Below, piece after piece: positions 1 to 5,720 of a stretch of DNA of 6,219 nucleotides. Each line of letters opens with the position of its first letter. Positions within the stretch are counted from its first letter, which is position 1. Location of the stretch: contig ONPH01000075.1 of the NCBI GenBank assembly GCA_900319655.1, forward strand, positions 1-6,219, written 5' to 3'. Source of the DNA: an uncultured Eubacteriales bacterium (GTDB taxonomy: Bacteria > Bacillota > Clostridia > Oscillospirales > Acutalibacteraceae). The position numbers were made by a program, and so were the translations under genes. Under the pieces are notes generated by a model. The model saw nothing but the letters and a program-made list of their open reading frames with translations. It had not been told where the DNA came from and did not search any database.

Positions 1-1080
1 GAAAAATTCACTGCTTACAGGCTTGGTTCCCTCTATGTAATCGCCAATCGCCTGGATAGTGGCGTTTTTGTCCTCACTCGCGCTGTATATTGAGGATAAA
101 GCTAATTTTATTTCTTCTAAGGAATTATCAAATGTAAGTACATCGGTTACATTCATACTCTCAGCGGTTAATGTACCTGTTTTATCAAGGCAGATTACGT
201 CAACACGAGCGAGAGTTTCAATACAGTACATCTCGTTAACAAGCACCTTTTGACGTGAGAGCTTGACTACAGACACCGCCAAAACAGTACTGGTGAGCAA
301 AATCATACCCGAAGGGATCATACCTACAAGTGCGGCTACGGTGCTGAGAACCGAGCTCTGGATTGTACCGCCGTGGATAAAGAACTTGCTGACAAACAGC
401 AGTATTCCTAAGGGAACGATTATAATTGTACAGAGCTTAATTATAAACTTAAACGAACTGAGAATTTGTGATTCGTTTTTCTTAACATACTTTGCTTCGT
501 TGTTAATCTTAGCGGCGTAGCAGTCAGCGCCTACATGAGTAACCTGAGCATAGCACTTGCCTGCGGAAATAAAGCTTCCCGATAATAGCTCGTCGCCGGT
601 ATTCTTGGGGATTAAATCGGATTCACCTGTCAGAAGGCTCTCATTTACTTTACAGTCGCCGTCAACCACAACACAGTCGGCAGGAATTTGGCAACCGCGC
701 GATAATATAATAATATCATCGAGGACGATTTCGTCCTTGCTGATTTCAATTTCTTTGCCGTCGCGGACAACAGTGACCTTGCTCTCGGTGAGGATTGTGA
801 GCTTGTCAACGCTGATTTTTGAGCGGATTTCCTGAATTATACCGATGATAGTGTTAAAGAACACTACGCCGATAAACAACAGGTTCTTATATGAACCTAC
901 AAGCAATAGAAGTACAAACAAAATCACGTTAATCAAATTAAAAAGCGTACAGATGTTATCGTAAAAAATACGCTTGTATGATTTTGTTTTCAGGGTGGAT
1001 GTTTGGTTGACTTTTCCCTGCGCTATCCTTTCGGATACCTGCGCAGAGGTTAAGCCGTTGGTTTTTGAAAATTCTTCCAT
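1..1080 (-). CDS. P-type cation-transporting ATPase (CtpE/Exp7-like), N-terminal part; 3' end outside window
   Basis: This is a membrane ion pump that couples ATP hydrolysis, through a phospho-aspartate, to cation transport. The reading frame is open from an ATG at 1080 to the left edge, giving 360 residues, probably a bit under half of the protein. Two hydrophobic segments (about residues 43-62 and 65-82) precede an actuator domain (about 100-205) with the TGES dephosphorylation loop at 151-154. Two more membrane segments follow (about 211-233 and 243-267), the second carrying PSGM at 256-259. The phosphorylation motif DKTGTLT is at 299-305, with D299 as the phospho-acceptor. The nucleotide-binding and C-terminal membrane regions are missing. 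The stretch from PSGM to DKTGTLT resembles the mycobacterial CtpE and pneumococcal Exp7 group, some of whose members handle calcium. Where many calcium pumps have PEGL, this protein has PSGM, so the ion cannot be named. The start is supported by GGAGAG at 1085-1090 (complement). It is transcribed divergently from spoIVB and is probably unrelated to sporulation. Confidence 0.93.
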   Translation of the reverse strand, partial: MEEFSKTNGLTSAQVSERIAQGKVNQTSTLKTKSYKRIFYDNICTLFNLINVILFVLLLLVGSYKNLLFIGVVFFNTIIGIIQEIRSKISVDKLTILTESKVTVVRDGKEIEISKDEIVLDDIIILSRGCQIPADCVVVDGDCKVNESLLTGESDLIPKNTGDELLSGSFISAGKCYAQVTHVGADCYAAKINNEAKYVKKNESQILSSFKFIIKLCTIIIVPLGILLFVSKFFIHGGTIQSSVLSTVAALVGMIPSGMILLTSTVLAVSVVKLSRQKVLVNEMYCIETLARVDVICLDKTGTLTAESMNVTDVLTFDNSLEEIKLALSSIYSASEDKNATIQAIGDYIEGTKPVSSEFF

Positions 1081-1242
1081 AATACTCTCCAGTTATTCAA
1101 AAAGAAAAATTTTTGAAAAATCTTTTGATTTATTACAAAAACAGCGATATTCATACCAAAAAGATTTTTAATATTTTTATTAACCCTTTATCTATATTAT
1201 AAATGCAAAAACTAATAAAGGCAACGGAAAGAAGGTGATTTT
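1081..1242. other. AT-rich divergent intergenic region between the P-type ATPase and spoIVB
   Basis: This 162-base gap must hold the promoters of both flanking genes, but none stands out. For spoIVB, a forespore gene under sigma-G in Bacillus, the nearest candidate is TTAATA (1168-1173) with TATATTA (1193-1199). The 19-base spacing is long for sigma-G. For the ATPase, TTGGTA and TAATAA on the minus strand (complement of 1154-1159 and 1130-1135) are 18 bases apart but match the sigma-A consensus poorly. An 8-base inverted repeat, TTCAAAAA (1096-1103) and TTTTTGAA (1110-1117), lies in the presumed ATPase leader and may be chance in such AT-rich DNA. Confidence 0.4.
1230..1239 (+). promoter_or_regulatory. 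Ribosome binding site fixing the TTG start of spoIVB
   Basis: AGAAGGTGAT resembles the classic AGGAGGTGAT anti-16S sequence and ends three bases before TTG at 1243. The in-frame stop TAA at 1216-1218 leaves no ATG upstream, and the next in-frame ATG is at codon 127, inside the protease domain. TTG is therefore the only reasonable start. Confidence 0.8.
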
Positions 1243-2256
1243 TTGAAAAAAATTGTTAATATAATTACAGTTGCCGTATGTGCATTGTTTTTGATTACCG
1301 CGTCTGTCTCTGCAGGAACGGTATCTGCCGAGGGTAAGAGCGTATATTTAGGCGGTCAGCCGTTCGGCGTTAGATTTTATAACGACGGACTGATTGTTGT
1401 TGAACTTGAAGAATTCTTTGACGGAACGCAAAACGTATGTCCTGCCAAAAAAGCAGGGCTTAAGGTTAACGATATTATAAAAGAGGTAAATCGTATTCCT
1501 GTCAGGACGAATGAGGATTTGCAAAACGCCGCAGTAAATTGCGAAGGAAAGCCGATTTCCTTTATAATAGAAAGGGACGGCGACAGAAAAGAAATTGTCA
1601 TTACTCCGCAGAAAAACAATATGGGCGTTTATCTTTTAGGCGCTTGGATAAGGGACAGCTGTGCAGGAATAGGCACAATCAGCTTTTATGATAAGGATAA
1701 AAACTACTTTGCCGCCTTAGGGCATGGAATATGCGATAACGACACAAGCGCACTTCTCCCCCTCGGCTCGGCGGAGATTGTCAAAGCGAATATAAGCTCT
1801 GTTACTAAGAGCGTTGACGGAAAGGCAGGAAGCCTTAACGGATATTTCGGAGAGAAAACTATCGGTACTCTTACAGAGAACACTCCGCTCGGCATTTACG
1901 GAGAACCTAACAGCGGTATGCTTGATAGCTCAAAAGAAATTGAGATTGCCGACTATTCCGAAATAGAAAAAGGTGAAGCCGAGATATACACCACTATCGA
2001 CGGTGAAAATGCCGCCTGCTATACAGCCGAAATTACAAAGCTGTGCAACGCTGACGAAAGCAGTAATGAAAACTTTGTAATTAAGATTACAGATAAATCG
2101 CTTTTGGATAACTGCGGAGGTATTGTTCAGGGTATGAGCGGCAGTCCGATTGTTCAAAACGGCAAGTTAGTAGGAGCAATTACCCACGTTTTTATCAACA
2201 ACACCGCTGAGGGCTACGGAATAGCTGCACAATTTATGGCGTCGAATTATGAGTGA
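1243..2256 (+). CDS. spoIVB: SpoIVB serine peptidase (family S55), late sporulation signalling protease
   Basis: In Bacillus, SpoIVB is made in the forespore, crosses its inner membrane, and cleaves SpoIVFA so that SpoIVFB can process pro-sigma-K in the mother cell. This protein (337 residues, TTG start) has a basic N-terminus and a hydrophobic segment at about 4-23 that serves as signal peptide or anchor. A PDZ domain follows (about 38-122; a GLKVNDII-type loop at 72-79), then the S55 peptidase domain (about 128-337). The expected catalytic residues are visible: His161 in ALGHGI, Asp284 in KITDKSLL, and Ser299 in GMSGSP, just after the family signature GGIVQ. It is clearly shorter than the Bacillus protein (about 425 residues), mainly for lack of a long stretch between membrane anchor and PDZ domain. 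It lies 153 bases upstream of spo0A on the same strand, the arrangement conserved in spore-formers. Whether SpoIVFA/FB exist here cannot be seen; some clostridia keep SpoIVB without them, so its target may differ. Confidence 0.96.
   Translation: MKKIVNIITVAVCALFLITASVSAGTVSAEGKSVYLGGQPFGVRFYNDGLIVVELEEFFDGTQNVCPAKKAGLKVNDIIKEVNRIPVRTNEDLQNAAVNCEGKPISFIIERDGDRKEIVITPQKNNMGVYLLGAWIRDSCAGIGTISFYDKDKNYFAALGHGICDNDTSALLPLGSAEIVKANISSVTKSVDGKAGSLNGYFGEKTIGTLTENTPLGIYGEPNSGMLDSSKEIEIADYSEIEKGEAEIYTTIDGENAACYTAEITKLCNADESSNENFVIKITDKSLLDNCGGIVQGMSGSPIVQNGKLVGAITHVFINNTAEGYGIAAQFMASNYE
2240..2246 (+). promoter_or_regulatory. Possible second Spo0A box (6 of 7 bases), inside the end of spoIVB
   Basis: CGTCGAA differs from the Spo0A-binding consensus TGTCGAA only at the first base. 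It overlaps the last codons of spoIVB and lies 44 bases, about four helical turns, upstream of the exact box at 2284, on the same face of the helix. Because it is in coding sequence (Ala-Ser-Asn codons), it may be coincidence. Confidence 0.25.
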
Positions 2257-2283
2257 TGATACAATATATTGTGATTTGTTGTA

Positions 2284-2290
2284 TGTCGAA
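2284..2290 (+). promoter_or_regulatory. Spo0A box (exact TGTCGAA) upstream of spo0A
   Basis: The seven bases match the established Spo0A-binding consensus exactly. The site lies 53 bases upstream of the -35 element of the presumed spo0A promoter, roughly 90 bases before the likely transcription start. In Bacillus, phosphorylated Spo0A controls its own gene through boxes in this same region, so autoregulation is the natural reading. The DNA-binding helix of the Spo0A encoded here is conserved, which makes the consensus applicable. Confidence 0.6.
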
Positions 2291-2292
2291 AA

Positions 2293-2321
2293 TTGAAATG
2301 TTAAAAAATTTCAACTTTTTT
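2293..2321 (+). terminator. Weak AT-rich hairpin with T-run, possible spoIVB terminator
   Basis: TTGAAAT (2293-2299) pairs perfectly with ATTTCAA (2308-2314) around an 8-base loop, and a run of six T (2316-2321) follows after one C. The shape is that of an intrinsic terminator, but the stem has only two G-C pairs, so termination may be inefficient. Its position, after spoIVB and before the spo0A promoter, would separate a late forespore gene from an early regulator. Confidence 0.35.
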
Positions 2322-2343
2322 CAAAAAAATTAATTGGAAACTA

Positions 2344-2372
2344 TTGCCATTGTTACCATTTTGTGGTAAAAT
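2344..2372 (+). promoter_or_regulatory. Sigma-A type promoter of spo0A with extended -10
   Basis: The -35 element is TTGCCA (2344-2349) and the -10 element TAAAAT (2367-2372), separated by exactly 17 bases. TG at 2364-2365 gives an extended -10. Transcription would start near 2379 and leave a leader of about 30 bases before ATG 2410. In Bacillus spo0A has both a vegetative sigma-A and a sporulation sigma-H promoter; I see no convincing sigma-H match here. Confidence 0.6.
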
Positions 2373-2409
2373 CAACTCGTAACAAAAATTTTGATAGGAG
2401 TTTGCCAAG

Positions 2410-3177
2410 ATGAACAATAGTTTTAAGCTTATTATTACCGAGGAAGCCGTTGAATTTTCACAGGAAAGCCTGCAAATATTTCAAGATTTTAATATTTGCA
2501 CCGCATTTTGTGTAAAGGACGGAGAGGAACTCTGCTCACGAATTAGGAGCGAAGAACCCGACGTTGTTTTTATGGATGCGTTTATGACAAGGCTTGACGC
2601 AATCGGAGTTATGAGGAGCATTAAAAAGGAGAAGCTAAAACAGCCTTTATTTATTGTATTCTCGTCATTCCACAGCGCTGTGCTCGAACGCGAGATTATG
2701 AACAGCGGTGCGGATTACTTTATGTTAAAGCCGTATGATGTTGAACAGCTTTGCGAGAACATCTCGGTTTTAATGAAGAATAAAGACGATAATTCCGTTG
2801 CACCGCTTAGAATAGACGCATTCGGAATTGAACTGAGAGTTACTCAGATACTCCACGAAATCGGCGTGCCTGCTCATATAAAGGGATATCACTACCTGAG
2901 AGATTCCATTATGATGTCGGTAGAAAAGCCCGAAATTATAAACGCCGTGACTAAACAGCTTTATCCGTCTGTAGCTAAGAAGTATCAGACTACGTCCTCG
3001 CGCGTTGAGCGTGCTATCCGCCACGCGATTGAGGTTGCCTGGGACAGAGGCGACGTTGACGTGCTTAACTCATACTTCGGCTATACAATTCACAACGACA
3101 GAGGTAAGCCGACAAACAGCGAATTCATCGCTATGATTTCAGACAGATTAAGACTGCAAATAAAAAATGCAGGTTAA
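2410..3177 (+). CDS. spo0A: Spo0A, master response regulator of sporulation, with divergent receiver domain
   Basis: Spo0A is the cytoplasmic transcription factor that, once phosphorylated, commits the cell to sporulation. This protein has 255 residues (Bacillus: 267). The receiver domain spans about 5-124: Asp56 in DVVFMD is the expected phospho-acceptor, Ser85 takes the place of the conserved Thr, and Lys107 in MLKP is the conserved lysine. A short linker leads to the Spo0A-specific DNA-binding domain (about 143-255), which is very well conserved, with [12 protein letters not shown] (149-160), the recognition-helix region [15 protein letters not shown] (197-211) and [10 protein letters not shown] (233-242) all present. 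The receiver departs from the norm: the acidic pair near residue 11 is Glu-Glu instead of Asp-Asp, and the usual Met-Pro after the phospho-acceptor is Met-Thr (59-60). AGGAG at 2396-2400 lies nine bases before the ATG. The gene follows spoIVB and converges on purD. The identity is secure; how it is activated is less so. Confidence 0.97.
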   Translation: MNNSFKLIITEEAVEFSQESLQIFQDFNICTAFCVKDGEELCSRIRSEEPDVVFMDAFMTRLDAIGVMRSIKKEKLKQPLFIVFSSFHSAVLEREIMNSGADYFMLKPYDVEQLCENISVLMKNKDDNSVAPLRIDAFGIELRVTQILHEIGVPAHIKGYHYLRDSIMMSVEKPEIINAVTKQLYPSVAKKYQTTSSRVERAIRHAIEVAWDRGDVDVLNSYFGYTIHNDRGKPTNSEFIAMISDRLRLQIKNAG

Positions 3178-3185
3178 AAATTATT

Positions 3186-3225
3186 AAAGAACGCCGTACT
3201 CAAAAACTGAGCACGGCGTATCTTT
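3186..3225. terminator. Bidirectional intrinsic terminator between convergent spo0A and purD
   Basis: A 12-base stem, ACGCCGTACTCA (3191-3202) with TGAGCACGGCGT (3208-3219), encloses a 5-base loop. The single mismatch is A-C in the plus-strand RNA but a G-U pair in the minus-strand RNA, so the stem is fully paired for transcripts coming from purD. Flanking AAAGA (3186-3190) and TCTTT (3221-3225) extend the stem and supply a short U-run on each side. The minus-strand RNA also continues into a longer U-rich tail. It lies 8 bases after the spo0A stop and 22 bases from the purD stop. Confidence 0.85.
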
Positions 3226-3247
3226 ATGCTTAAAGAAAGCGTTACTT

Positions 3248-4513
3248 TTATTTGGTTTTTCCGATGTCCTTGCGGAAGTGCATACCCTCAAAGCTGATTT
3301 TTGATACAGCGCTGTACGCCTTATCAAGAGCTTCGTCGAGAGTATCGGCAGTAGCGGTTACGCCGAGTACGCGTCCGCCGTTGGTGTAGAACTTGCCGTT
3401 TTCATACTTAGTTCCTGCGTGGTAGACAATTGCACCGTCAACCTGACCGTTATCGTCCATACCGAACATCTCTATTCCCTTTTTGTATGATACAGGGTAA
3501 CCGCCGCTTGCCATTACTACGCAGGCAGCCGCGCCGTCGTACCATTCAATATCGAGGTCGGAAAGCTTTTCGTCAATTACGGCTTCGCAGATATCAACCA
3601 AATCAGTTTTAAGTCTGGGAAGTACAACCTGAGCTTCGGGATCTCCGAAACGGGCGTTGTATTCGATAACCTTCGGACCGTTCGGGGTAATCATAAGTCC
3701 AAAGTACAGACAACCCTTGAAAGGTCTTCCCTCTTTGTTCATAGCCTCGATTGTCGGCTTGAAAATTGTGCGCATACATTCGTCGGCAATCTCGTCAGTG
3801 TAGTAAGGGTTCGGGCTGACCGTACCCATACCGCCGGTGTTAAGACCTTCGTCGTTATCATAAGCGCGCTTGTGATCCTTGGAGCTTACCATCGGCTTAA
3901 CGCATTTGCCGTCGGTGAACGCAAGAACAGAAACCTCGGGACCTGTCAGGAATTCCTCGATTACAATGTTATTGCCTGAGTCGCCAAACTGCTTGTCCTC
4001 CATAATCGACTTAATAGCCTTAACAGCGTCGTCGATTGTCTGAGCGATAATTACGCCCTTTCCGAGCGCGAGGCCGTCTGCCTTTACAACAACAGGCACG
4101 GTGTTTTCTGCCTTAACATATTCAATCGCCTTTTCGGGATTGTCGAAAACCTCGTACTTGGCTGTGGGAATACCGTATTTCTTCATCAGGTTCTTTGAAA
4201 ATACCTTTGAAGCTTCTATAATAGCAGCGTTTGCGTTCGGACCGAAGGCTCTGATGCCTGCGGCTTCAAAAGCGTCAACCATACCGTCTGCGAGCGGATC
4301 GTCGGGAGCGACAAACACAAGGTCAATCGAGTTGTCCTTGGCAAACTTAACCATATTTTCTTTATCCATTACACCGATGTTTACAAGCTCGGCGTCGCGT
4401 GAAATTCCGCCGTTGCCGGGAGCGCAGTAAAGCTTTGTGCACTTGGGACTTTCAAGCAGCTTTTTGATAAGCGCGTGCTCTCTGCCGCCTGAACCAATCA
4501 TTAAAATCTTCAT
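3248..4513 (-). CDS. purD: Phosphoribosylamine-glycine ligase (GAR synthetase, PurD)
   Basis: PurD catalyses the second step of de novo purine synthesis: ATP-dependent joining of phosphoribosylamine and glycine to give glycinamide ribonucleotide, in the cytoplasm. The 421-residue length is normal. The N-terminal domain shows GSGGREHA (7-14) and APGNGG (31-36). The ATP-grasp region shows KADGLALGKGV (144-154), IEEF (185-188), SSKDHKRAYDND (210-221), NTGGMG (225-230) and the metal- and substrate-binding IEYNARFGDPEAQ (283-295). The C-terminal domain has HAGT (365-368) and NGGRVL (378-383). The usual GPE near residue 70 is replaced by APDD (69-72), a variant I believe occurs in other clostridia. 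The start is backed by GAGG (complement of 4520-4523), six bases from the ATG. The stop of the upstream transformylase gene is only 16 bases before the start, so they are probably co-transcribed. It is the last gene of the cluster and ends at the terminator shared with spo0A. Confidence 0.97.
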   Translation of the reverse strand: MKILMIGSGGREHALIKKLLESPKCTKLYCAPGNGGISRDAELVNIGVMDKENMVKFAKDNSIDLVFVAPDDPLADGMVDAFEAAGIRAFGPNANAAIIEASKVFSKNLMKKYGIPTAKYEVFDNPEKAIEYVKAENTVPVVVKADGLALGKGVIIAQTIDDAVKAIKSIMEDKQFGDSGNNIVIEEFLTGPEVSVLAFTDGKCVKPMVSSKDHKRAYDNDEGLNTGGMGTVSPNPYYTDEIADECMRTIFKPTIEAMNKEGRPFKGCLYFGLMITPNGPKVIEYNARFGDPEAQVVLPRLKTDLVDICEAVIDEKLSDLDIEWYDGAAACVVMASGGYPVSYKKGIEMFGMDDNGQVDGAIVYHAGTKYENGKFYTNGGRVLGVTATADTLDEALDKAYSAVSKISFEGMHFRKDIGKTK

Positions 4514-4529
4514 AATCTACCTCGATATA

Positions 4530-5708
4530 TCAGTGATGGAAAAGTCTAATGCCGGTAAACGACATTGTCATATTGTACTTGTTGCAGGTGTCGATTACAT
4601 TGTCGTCACGGATTGAGCCGCCGGGCTGAGCAACAAACTCAACGCCTGATCGCTTCGCTCTCTCAATATTGTCTCCGAACGGGAAAAATGCGTCTGAACC
4701 GAGGGAAACTCCGCTCTGAGTTGCAAGCCACTCCTTCTTTTCTTCTCTTGTAAGGGGCTCGGGCTTAGTCTTGAAGAACTGTTGCCAAACGCCGTCAGCG
4801 AGTACGTCCTCGTAATCGTCGGAGATATAAACGTCGATTGTGTTATCTCTGTCGGGACGGCGGATGTTATCTACAAACGGAAGGTTCATTACCTTCGGAT
4901 GCTGTCTGAGATACCAGATGTCAGCCTTGTTGCCGGCAAGTCTTGTACAGTGAATTCTCGACTGCTGACCTGCGCCAACGCCGATTGCCTGACCGCCCTT
5001 TGCGTAGCAGACAGAGTTTGACTGTGTATATTTAAGTGTGATAAGGGCGATGAGAAGGTCGCGCTTTGCATCCTCTGTGAGTTCCTTATTCTCGGTAACG
5101 ATGTTCTGCATAAGCATAGCCTCGTCGATTTTGAGCTCGTTTCTGCCCTGCTCAAAGGTTACGCCGTATACGTCCTTGTGCTCAAGCGGAGCAGGAACAT
5201 AATCTGTGTCGATTTTAATTACATTGTAGTTTCCCTTTCTCTTGGTCTTAAGAACCTCGAGGGCTTCGTCGGTATAGCCGGGTGCGATGATACCGTCAGA
5301 AACCTCACGCGCAAGGAGCTTTGCAGTCTGAACATCGCAGGTATCCGAGAGCGCAACCCAGTCGCCGTAGGATGACATTCTGTCTGCGCCTCTCGCCATA
5401 GCGTAAGCAGAAGCTATGGGAGAAAGCTCCAAATCATCTACAAAATAAATCTTTTTAAGTGTGTCGGAAAGCTCTGTGGCAACAGCCGCACCGGCAGGGC
5501 TTACGTGCTTGAATGAAGCCGCCGCAGGAAGTCCTGTTGCAGCCTTAAGCTCTTTTACGAGCTGCCAGGAGTTGAAAGCGTCAAGAAAATTGATGTAACC
5601 GGGCTTGCCGTTGAGAACCTCAACAGGAAGCTCCTTGCCGTCCTGCATAAAGATTTTTGACGGCTTTTGGTTAGGGTTACAGCCGTATTTAAGCATTAAT
5701 TCGTTCAT
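4530..5708 (-). CDS. purH: Stand-alone AICAR transformylase (PurH C-terminal domain only)
   Basis: It transfers a formyl group from 10-formyl-tetrahydrofolate to AICAR, giving FAICAR, the ninth step of purine synthesis. The 392-residue protein corresponds to only the transformylase half of the usual PurH (about 530 residues in E. coli): it opens with LKYGCNPNQ (6-14), the point where that domain begins in fused proteins, so the N-terminal IMP cyclohydrolase domain is absent, not frameshifted away. The catalytic Lys67-His68 pair sits in SFKHVSPAGAA (65-75). Other family blocks are RGADRMSSYGDWVALSD (106-122), VSDGIIAPGY (136-145), KYTQSNSVCYAKGGQAIG (226-243), GQQSRIHCTRLAG (247-259), SDAFFPF (338-344) and the C-terminal IRLFHH (387-392). 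Several of these are closer, from memory, to the animal enzyme than to E. coli PurH. The first ATG is preferred over that at codon 5 because GGGG lies eight bases upstream. Twelve bases separate it from the upstream cyclohydrolase gene. The symbol purH is used for the domain, although the protein is not bifunctional. Confidence 0.93.
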   Translation of the reverse strand: MNELMLKYGCNPNQKPSKIFMQDGKELPVEVLNGKPGYINFLDAFNSWQLVKELKAATGLPAAASFKHVSPAGAAVATELSDTLKKIYFVDDLELSPIASAYAMARGADRMSSYGDWVALSDTCDVQTAKLLAREVSDGIIAPGYTDEALEVLKTKRKGNYNVIKIDTDYVPAPLEHKDVYGVTFEQGRNELKIDEAMLMQNIVTENKELTEDAKRDLLIALITLKYTQSNSVCYAKGGQAIGVGAGQQSRIHCTRLAGNKADIWYLRQHPKVMNLPFVDNIRRPDRDNTIDVYISDDYEDVLADGVWQQFFKTKPEPLTREEKKEWLATQSGVSLGSDAFFPFGDNIERAKRSGVEFVAQPGGSIRDDNVIDTCNKYNMTMSFTGIRLFHH

Positions 5709-5716
5709 TTTTATAT

Positions 5717-5720
5717 CCCC
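5717..5720 (-). promoter_or_regulatory. Ribosome binding site of the AICAR transformylase gene
   Basis: The minus strand reads GGGGAT followed by an AT-rich spacer, with the G run ending eight bases before ATG 5708. For the alternative ATG at codon 5 (5696) the spacing would be 20 bases, too long, so the first ATG is the start. The site falls in the 12-base gap after the upstream stop codon. Confidence 0.6.

Noticed and set aside
59..835. Plus-strand open frames opposite the left-edge ATPase (59-253, 263-520, 557-835)
   Set aside because: They are antisense to a continuous minus-strand frame with clear TGES and DKTGTLT motifs, and none resembles a known family.
1168..1199. Sigma-G promoter for spoIVB (TTAATA with TATATTA)
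   Set aside because: The elements are partial matches with a 19-base spacer in very AT-rich DNA, so I could not support it as a feature; it is noted only in the intergenic entry.
2331..2360. Sigma-H promoter for spo0A around TTGGAAACT
   Set aside because: It lacks a matching GAAT-type -10 element at the right distance; the sigma-A candidate at 2344-2372 fits much better.
4889..5155. Minus-strand open frame (88 residues) in another frame of the AICAR transformylase gene
   Set aside because: It overlaps fully conserved transformylase sequence in its correct frame and looks like an out-of-frame shadow, not a frameshifted remnant.
5396..5419. Inverted repeat CCATAGC / GCTATGG inside the transformylase gene
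   Set aside because: It lies in conserved coding sequence (Ala-Tyr-Ala-Met-Ala), has no T-run and no gene boundary nearby; a chance repeat is the simplest reading.
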